Source: JBFWML01 sp050251635
GTDB lineage: Bacteria > Campylobacterota > Campylobacteria > Campylobacterales > SZUA-545
Reading direction: 5' to 3'
DNA: 22,855 nt
Assembly: GCA_050251635.1 (NCBI GenBank)
Contig: JBFWML010000034.1
Coordinates: 1 to 22,855 of the forward strand
The notes beneath the pieces are model-generated. The model searched no databases. It had not been told where the DNA came from and was given only the letters and a program-made list of their open reading frames with translations. Shown here piece by piece: positions 14,813 to 20,379 of this stretch. Position 1 is the stretch's first letter, and each line of letters begins with the position of its first letter. The translations under genes and the position numbers were made by a program.

Positions 14813-15469
14813 ATGATTCTATTTGAAAACCGTCAAGACGCCCTGCTTAAACTGCTGGCTATGATGCCCTTGCAGCAGATGCGTAAAGAAAAATGGGAAG
14901 TTCTGGCCATCAGCGAAGGGGGCGTGCCCTTTGCGCAGGGGATCGCCAAGGCGATCGGCGGGCATATGGACTTTCTCTTTACCGAGCCCATCCCTGCACC
15001 CAACAATAAAGAGTGCTGGATCGCCGTGGTAAGCGAAACCGAAGAGATTGTTATCAATCACAATCTCACCCACGCCTTCGATATCAGCATCGACTACGTC
15101 TACGGCGAAGCCAAACGCAAATACGAAGAGCGGATTTTGACCTACCTTTACAAATACCGCAAAGGGGAGCTCATTCCCGATCTGCACAATAAAAACATCC
15201 TGCTGGTGGACGAGGGGGCGGATACGGGCCTGACCCTGATGGCTTCTCTTAAAACCGTCTTTGCCATGAACCCGACCAAGGTTGCCGTGGCGCTGCCGGT
15301 GATTCCCGAAAGTCTGGCGGTGGAGCTGTTCAACCTCGTCGATGACGCCTATCTGGTTCACCAACTGCCCAACTACATCGAAACCAAGGCCTATTTCCGC
15401 ACGATGGAGGCGCTTAACGGCGCCGTCTGCGAGCTGATTACGGTCGATATCATTAAAGGAGAACAATGA
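14813..15469 (+). CDS. Phosphoribosyltransferase-fold protein
   Basis: A 218-residue protein of the type I phosphoribosyltransferase fold. The PRPP-binding loop is ILLVDEGADTGLTLM (about 129-143), a variant of the usual hhhhDD..DTG.T. The N-terminal part contains VLAISEGGVPFAQGIAKAIGG, the usual 'RGG'-like PPi loop region. Homologues are annotated only as 'phosphoribosyltransferase', and the base substrate cannot be read from sequence. The start is ATG 14813: GAGGG lies 5 bases upstream and the extension to 14783 overlaps mlaD without conserved sequence. It overlaps pnp by 4 bases (ATGA). Its place between purD and pnp makes purine salvage plausible, but this is a guess. Confidence 0.82.
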   Translation: MILFENRQDALLKLLAMMPLQQMRKEKWEVLAISEGGVPFAQGIAKAIGGHMDFLFTEPIPAPNNKECWIAVVSETEEIVINHNLTHAFDISIDYVYGEAKRKYEERILTYLYKYRKGELIPDLHNKNILLVDEGADTGLTLMASLKTVFAMNPTKVAVALPVIPESLAVELFNLVDDAYLVHQLPNYIETKAYFRTMEALNGAVCELITVDIIKGEQ

Positions 15470-17619
15470 ATCCGCACATTATCCCGCTCAACCCGGCCGG
15501 GGGGTTGGAAACCTACGAATTTAACAAACACGCCAAACAGGCCGACGGCGCGGTATGGCTGCGCGCCGGCGACACCGTAATGCTGGCCACCGTCACCTAC
15601 GAAGAGGACGACAATTCCGAAGAGGATTTCCTGCCCCTAACGGTTCAATACATCGAAAAAAGCTATGCCGCCGGTAAGATTCCCGGCGGTTTCATCAAGC
15701 GGGAAACCAAACCTTCAGACTTTGAAACCCTGACTTCACGCATTATCGATCGCACCCTGCGTCCGCTCTTTCCCAAGGGTTTAACCTGCCCGGTGCTGAT
15801 TACCGTCACTGTTTTTAGCTGCGATCAGGAGGCCGATCTTCAGCGGCTTGCCGTTTTGGCGGCTCAGGCGGCGCTTTTTGTCAGCAGCCTGCCGGTCAAC
15901 AAAACCGCATGCGCCGTGCGCATCGGCCGCATCGACGGCGCGCTCAAAATCAACCCGACACTTAGCGATCAGTCAAAGAGCACGCTGGATCTGTTTGTCT
16001 GCGGCACCGCCGAAGAGCTGCTGATGATCGAGATGCAATCGCTCTGGCCCAAGGGCGCAGCCGAAGATGAAACCGAACTGCCCGAAGAGGCGCTGATCGA
16101 AGCGATCGCCCTGGCTCAGGAAAAGATCGCCGCTGCCGCCGCAGTCTATGCCGAAAGCTTCAAGCCGGTCGCCAAACCTAAAAAAAGCTTTACGCTCAAG
16201 TCCGACACGATCGACACCTCGATCAGCGATTATGTCTTTACCCACTGCACCACCGCCATCAATGACGCGCTTTACACGCTGGCCAAAAGCGAGCGCGGCG
16301 GCGCGCTTAAGAGTATCGCCGCAACCGTCTGCGAAACGCTGGGCGCAAGCGAGAAAAAACCGGTGGCTCTGGCGGTCGAACAGCGCAAGCGCGAACTGGT
16401 GCGCGAAGGCATCCTCAAGCACGCCAAACGGGCCGACGGGCGGGGGCTGGACGAAATCCGCCCCATCACGATCGACACCAACGTGTTGCCCCGCGCCCAC
16501 GGCTCATGCCTCTTTACCCGCGGCCAAACGCAGGCGCTGGTGGTGGCCACGCTGGGCGGCGATAGCGACCGCCAAAGCCAGGAGCGACTGACCGACAAGG
16601 GTCAAAGCCACGAAAAGATCATGCTGCATTACAACTTCCCCGGCTTTAGCGTCGGCGAAGCCAAGCGCATCGGCCCTCCGGGACGGCGCGAACTGGGCCA
16701 CGGCAATCTGGCCAAGCGGGCCATCGAATCGATGATCGATCCGGCCTATGAAAACACCATCCGGCTGGTGAGCGAGATTCTTGAATCCAACGGCTCCTCG
16801 TCGATGGCCAGCGTCTGCGGCGCATCGATGGCCCTTAAGGGCGCGGACGTGCCGCTGAAAAAGCTGGTGGCGGGCGTGGCGATGGGCCTGGTGACCGAGG
16901 GCGATAAATACGCCGTGTTGACCGACATTACCGGTCTTGAGGATCACGACGGCGATATGGACTTCAAAGTCGCCGGAACCGCCGACGGCATTACCGCGCT
17001 GCAGATGGACATCAAGCTTGGCGGTCTGCCCCTGCCGGTGCTTTCCGAAGCGCTGCAAAAGGCGAAACAGGCGCGGCTGAATATTCTGGGTCAGATGGAA
17101 AAAGCGTGCGAGTCGATCGTGATTAACCGCAAGGGTCTGCCCGCCGTTGAGTTTTTCAAAGTCGATCCCAAGAGTATTGTGGACATTATCGGCAAAGCCG
17201 GCGCAACGATTCGCGATCTCATCGAACGTTACGACGTCACAATCGATCTGGAGCGCGAAAGCGGCGGCGTCAAAGTACGCGGCACCGACGCGGCCAAACT
17301 GGCCGAAGCGGTGGGTGAAATTCACAAGATTACCGCAGGCGGCGGCGGACGGGGCGGCAAACGGGAAAACGTGATCAGCAGCTATATCCCCGAACAGGAG
17401 CTGCCGGGCAAAATCGTCAAAATCGCCGATTTCGGCCTCTTTGTCGAACTGCCCGACGGCAGCAACGGGTTGGTGCATATCTCAAAGGTCGGCGCGGGCG
17501 GCAAACGGATCGCGCGGCTGAGCGATCACTTCAACGAAGGTCAGGATGTGACGGTCATCTTTGAAGGTCAGGACGAAAAGAAAAAAATCGCCCTCAACCT
17601 CAAGGACAAAGTCCAGTAA
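15466..17619 (+). CDS. pnp: Polyribonucleotide nucleotidyltransferase (PNPase)
   Basis: A 717-residue 3'-to-5' phosphorolytic exoribonuclease of the degradosome. Two RNase PH domains are visible: the first with LPLTVQYIEKSYAAGKIPGGFIKRE and IIDRTLRPLFPKG, the second with HYNFPGFSVGEAKRIGPPGRRELGHG and SNGSSSMASVCGASMALKGA. A KH domain (about 565-625; VDIIGKAGATIRDLIERY) and an S1 domain (about 645-712; GKIVKIADFGLFVELPDGSNGLVHISKV) follow. Length is normal and all domains are complete. GGAG lies 6 bases before the ATG, which overlaps the preceding stop. It is last in the purD-lptD-mlaD-pnp run. A perfect inverted repeat lies 12 bases after the stop. Confidence 0.98.
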   Translation: MNPHIIPLNPAGGLETYEFNKHAKQADGAVWLRAGDTVMLATVTYEEDDNSEEDFLPLTVQYIEKSYAAGKIPGGFIKRETKPSDFETLTSRIIDRTLRPLFPKGLTCPVLITVTVFSCDQEADLQRLAVLAAQAALFVSSLPVNKTACAVRIGRIDGALKINPTLSDQSKSTLDLFVCGTAEELLMIEMQSLWPKGAAEDETELPEEALIEAIALAQEKIAAAAAVYAESFKPVAKPKKSFTLKSDTIDTSISDYVFTHCTTAINDALYTLAKSERGGALKSIAATVCETLGASEKKPVALAVEQRKRELVREGILKHAKRADGRGLDEIRPITIDTNVLPRAHGSCLFTRGQTQALVVATLGGDSDRQSQERLTDKGQSHEKIMLHYNFPGFSVGEAKRIGPPGRRELGHGNLAKRAIESMIDPAYENTIRLVSEILESNGSSSMASVCGASMALKGADVPLKKLVAGVAMGLVTEGDKYAVLTDITGLEDHDGDMDFKVAGTADGITALQMDIKLGGLPLPVLSEALQKAKQARLNILGQMEKACESIVINRKGLPAVEFFKVDPKSIVDIIGKAGATIRDLIERYDVTIDLERESGGVKVRGTDAAKLAEAVGEIHKITAGGGGRGGKRENVISSYIPEQELPGKIVKIADFGLFVELPDGSNGLVHISKVGAGGKRIARLSDHFNEGQDVTVIFEGQDEKKKIALNLKDKVQ

Positions 17620-17630
17620 TTTTTAAGAGT

Positions 17631-17656
17631 TTTGCGGGTAATATTCCACCCGCAAA
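17631..17656 (+). other. Perfect inverted repeat between pnp and atpE
   Basis: TTTGCGGGT (17631-17639) pairs with ACCCGCAAA (17648-17656) across an 8-base AT-rich loop. No U-run follows on either strand, so it is not a classical terminator. It could protect the pnp 3' end, be a processing site, or be a protein operator. The rest of the 100-base gap shows no clear promoter. Confidence 0.55.
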
Positions 17657-17719
17657 GCCGCCTTGTAGGGATACGCAAGCCGAACGGCGCCGAAGCAAAA
17701 ATTCCTTTTGGAGCGAACC

Positions 17720-18025
17720 ATGAAAAAGTTTCTTTTCGTTTTCGCCGCTCTTGCCGTAGCAGCTTTTGCTAACGAAGCGGGCGAAATGCTCAAATCTTAC
17801 TCCGTTGTAGCGGCTGTTATGGGTCTTGGCCTTGCAGCACTCGGCGGTTCTATCGGTATGGGTAACGCCGCTGCCGCGACTATCGCAGGCACCGCGCGCA
17901 ACCCCGGCATGGGCGGCAAACTGATGACCACCATGTTCATCGCCTTGGCGATGATCGAAGCTCAGGTTATTTATACCCTGGTTTTCGCCATTATTGCTCT
18001 TTACGCTAACCCCTTTATGGGCTAA
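17720..18025 (+). CDS. atpE: F0F1 ATP synthase subunit c
   Basis: A 101-residue proteolipid of the rotor ring. After a signal-like N-terminal segment (MKKFLFVFAALAVAAFANEAG), typical of Campylobacterota c subunits and absent from the 79-residue E. coli protein, come two membrane hairpin helices. TM1 is VMGLGLAALGGSIGMGNAAAATI; the polar loop is ARNPGM; TM2 is MFIALAMIEAQVIYTLVFAIIAL with the ion-binding Glu80. Glu is followed by Ala, not Ser/Thr as in classical Na+-binding rings, so proton coupling is more likely. GGAG lies 8 bases before the ATG. The other atp genes are not here; detached atpE is usual in this phylum. A strong terminator follows. Confidence 0.96.
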   Translation: MKKFLFVFAALAVAAFANEAGEMLKSYSVVAAVMGLGLAALGGSIGMGNAAAATIAGTARNPGMGGKLMTTMFIALAMIEAQVIYTLVFAIIALYANPFMG

Positions 18026-18031
18026 GCCGAT

Positions 18032-18074
18032 CGGAGGGCTTCCTCGGCCCTCCGGTTTTGTTTCTTTCTTTTTT
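18032..18074 (+). terminator. Rho-independent terminator of atpE
   Basis: CGGAGGGC (18032-18039) pairs perfectly with GCCCTCCG (18047-18054), followed by a long pyrimidine/T tract (GTTTTGTTTCTTTCTTTTTT). It begins 6 bases after the stop and ends directly before the tRNA. Confidence 0.88.
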
Positions 18075-18077
18075 CGT

Positions 18078-18162
18078 GCGGTCGTGGTGAAACTGGTAGA
18101 CACACCATCTTGAGGGGGTGGCGGGGCGACCCATGCGAGTTCGAGTCTCGCCGACCGCACCA
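18078..18162 (+). tRNA. tRNA-Leu (anticodon GAG)
   Basis: The acceptor GCGGTCG (18078-18084) pairs with CGACCGC (18152-18158); the discriminator A is followed by an encoded CCA (18160-18162). The D-arm contains GTGAAACTGGTAGACAC. The anticodon stem CCATC/GGTGG closes the loop TTGAGGG, giving anticodon GAG, which reads CUC and CUU. A long variable arm (class II, as expected for Leu) and T-arm GCGAG-TTCGAGT-CTCGC are present. The 85-base length is normal. Confidence 0.97.
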
Positions 18163-18241
18163 TTTTCTTCTCTTCTTTCTTTCCCTTTTCTGACAATCAA
18201 TCACCAAATCGTCACTTTGCTTGTTTTTATCGCTTTTCACC

Positions 18242-18269
18242 TTGTGATGCGGTTCTTTTGGGCTATAAT
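18242..18269 (+). promoter_or_regulatory. Candidate promoter of the 112-residue protein
   Basis: TTGTGA (18242-18247) and a perfect TATAAT (18264-18269) are separated by 16 bases; the ATG follows at 18304. This is the best two-box promoter in the window. The preceding stretch 18163-18241 is pyrimidine- and AT-rich, with no other feature seen. Confidence 0.6.
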
Positions 18270-18303
18270 GTTTGCACTTCCCAAAATTGACAAGGAGATA
18301 AAA

Positions 18304-18642
18304 ATGTCCTTTCCGCTCGATCCTAAGGTCAAAAAATGCGTCCTGCAGGCCGTTGAAACCTTTCTTGACACGGGCATTCATCAGGATGTGATTGTCGAGT
18401 ATTCCGTCAAAAAAGACGGGGGGCATACCGCCAAATTCGTGGTGGTCGAAAACGGATGTCAATGGTTCCTGGAAAACGACTTTTTAGAAAACGGTTTAAA
18501 GAGCTATGTAAAAACGGGCCGCACCGGAAGCGTGAAGCACGGTTATGTTCTGTTTGAAACCTGCCGCCTTGGCGACGGACTCTTTGTGATCGGCAACGAT
18601 CTGGAAAATATCGAAGCGGATTTGGCTCGCAAGACCGGCTGA
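18304..18642 (+). CDS. Conserved-looking protein of unknown function
   Basis: A 112-residue soluble protein that I do not recognise. The start is ATG 18304, preceded by AAGGAG (18292-18297); upstream in-frame codons run through the promoter and tRNA and are not coding. It appears mixed alpha/beta: an N-terminal helix (KVKKCVLQAVETFLDTG), then alternating strands (VIVEYSVKK, TAKFVVVENGCQWFLEND, GYVLFETCRL, LFVIGND). There are no membrane segments, and three Cys not arranged as a motif. It lies 44 bases before the phosphorylase-like gene, so the two could be cotranscribed. Confidence 0.75.
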   Translation: MSFPLDPKVKKCVLQAVETFLDTGIHQDVIVEYSVKKDGGHTAKFVVVENGCQWFLENDFLENGLKSYVKTGRTGSVKHGYVLFETCRLGDGLFVIGNDLENIEADLARKTG

Positions 18643-18686
18643 ACTCCCCCGAAACAAAAACACCCCAACTTTAAAGGTTTTAGCTG

Positions 18687-20336
18687 ATGCTCTTTCCCTA
18701 TGCTATTGACGATCGATACAAAACCAAAGTCGCCTACTTCTCTATGGAGTTCGCCATCCATCAGGCGCTCAAAATCTATTCCGGCGGTTTGGGATTTCTG
18801 GCGGGCAGCCATATGCGCAGCGCCTATGACCTAAAACAAAATCTGGTCGGCGTCGGCATTTTGTGGAGCTATGGCTACTACAATCAGGAGCGCCGCGAAG
18901 ATCGCAGCATGGAGGTTCATTTCCGCCGGAAGCACTACTCCTTTTTGGAGGATACGGGCATCACGGTGCAAATTACGGTCAATAAAGCCCCCGTGTTGGT
19001 CAAAGCCTATCTGCTCAAGCCCGAAACCTTCCAGTCGGCCCCCATCTTTTTGCTGAGCACCGACATTCCCGAAAACGACTTTCTAACGCGAACCATCACC
19101 CACAAGCTCTACGATGCGGGCGAAGAGACGCGTATTGCACAGGAGATTGTTTTGGGGATTGGCGGCGCAAAGGTTTTGGAGGCGGCGGGCGAAACACCGG
19201 AGATCTACCATATGAACGAAGGCCACGCATTACCCATGGCCTTTCATCTGTACGAAAAACTCCGAAGCGTCGATGAAGTCCGCAAACGGGTTGTATTCAC
19301 CACCCACACCCCGGAAAAAGCGGGCAACGAAGAGCACGATTTGCACCTGCTTTCCAGAATGGGCTTTTTCGGCAGCCTCGATCCGCAAGAGGTTCAGGCC
19401 ATCACCCATCAGCCCGGCCACCGTTTCAGCCTGACCGTCGGCGCTTTGCATCTGACCAAAAAGGTCAACGCCGTTTCCAAAATTCACGCCAAAGTTTCCA
19501 ACGAGATGTGGCGCGAACATGTCGCCGATCGGCCCATTATCCCCATTACCAACGCTCAAAACCGCCGTTACTGGGCAGACAAGGGGCTTATTCGCGCCTA
19601 CGAAGAGGGTGAGGATTTTCAGATTGTCGCCCGTAAGAAGCACCTCAAACGTCTGCTTTTTGACGAAGTGGCCGATCAAACCGGCAAGCTCTTCGACCCC
19701 AACGTATTAACGATCGTCTGGTCGCGCCGCTTTGTGGAGTACAAACGCGCCCGGCTGATCGCGCAGGATTTCGAACGCTTTAAGCATCTGGTCACCCGAT
19801 CGGAAAAGCCGATTCAGGTGATCTGGGCGGGCAAGCCCCATCCGGCGGACTCCAGCTCGATCAACCTCTTTAACGAAATGGTTTACCTCAGCAAAGACCT
19901 CAAGCGCTGCGCCGTTCTGGTCGGCTACGAACTGGGGCTTTCGCGGATGCTCAAGATGGGGGCCGACGTCTGGCTCAATACGCCGCGCATCACCCGGGAG
20001 GCCAGCGGCACCAGCGGCATGACCGCCGGTATGAACGGCGCGCTGCATCTGTCGATTCCCGATGGCTGGCACCCCGAATTCGCCGTTCACGGCCGCAACA
20101 GCTTTACGCTGCCCGCCGTGGACGCCAGCCTCTCCACCGAAGATCAGGATTATGTCGATAATAAAAACCTGATGGACATGATCGAGGATGAAATTATTCC
20201 GATGTACTACGACGAACCGGAAAAGTGGACGCAGATGGTCAAAACCTGCCTCAGCGATCTGATTCCGGCCTTCGATTCGGGCCGTATGGCCAACGAGTAT
20301 TACGTCAAGCTTTACAACACCTCGGATGAGGCTTAA
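18687..20336 (+). CDS. glgP: Short alpha-glucan (glycogen) phosphorylase-like protein, PLP lysine missing
   Basis: A 549-residue protein of the GT35 glycogen phosphorylase family, short type. The N-terminus VAYFSMEFAIHQALKIYSGGLGFLAG is characteristic. Further motifs are HMNEGHA, TTHTPEKAGNEEHD, WSRRFVEYKRARLI (Arg/Lys of the phosphate site kept) and LNTPRITREASGTSGM. Phosphorylases release glucose-1-phosphate from glucans with a PLP cofactor bound to Lys in GTS-x-MK. Here residue 446 is Thr (codon ACC, 20022-20024) in GTSGMTAGMNGA, so PLP cannot be attached in the usual way and activity is uncertain. An AAAGG lies about 11 bases before the ATG. The next gene is a sugar nucleotidyltransferase, so a glycogen or glucose-1-phosphate locus is likely. 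Confidence 0.85.
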   Translation: MLFPYAIDDRYKTKVAYFSMEFAIHQALKIYSGGLGFLAGSHMRSAYDLKQNLVGVGILWSYGYYNQERREDRSMEVHFRRKHYSFLEDTGITVQITVNKAPVLVKAYLLKPETFQSAPIFLLSTDIPENDFLTRTITHKLYDAGEETRIAQEIVLGIGGAKVLEAAGETPEIYHMNEGHALPMAFHLYEKLRSVDEVRKRVVFTTHTPEKAGNEEHDLHLLSRMGFFGSLDPQEVQAITHQPGHRFSLTVGALHLTKKVNAVSKIHAKVSNEMWREHVADRPIIPITNAQNRRYWADKGLIRAYEEGEDFQIVARKKHLKRLLFDEVADQTGKLFDPNVLTIVWSRRFVEYKRARLIAQDFERFKHLVTRSEKPIQVIWAGKPHPADSSSINLFNEMVYLSKDLKRCAVLVGYELGLSRMLKMGADVWLNTPRITREASGTSGMTAGMNGALHLSIPDGWHPEFAVHGRNSFTLPAVDASLSTEDQDYVDNKNLMDMIEDEIIPMYYDEPEKWTQMVKTCLSDLIPAFDSGRMANEYYVKLYNTSDEA

Positions 20337-20379
20337 TCACTAGACCCGACCAATCACCGCACGGAAAGGAAGCAGCTTT

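Noticed and set aside
17631..17656. pnp-atpE inverted repeat as an intrinsic terminator
   Set aside because: The stem is good, but GCCGCC rather than U residues follow on the plus strand and no T-run follows on the minus strand; kept only as an unexplained repeat.
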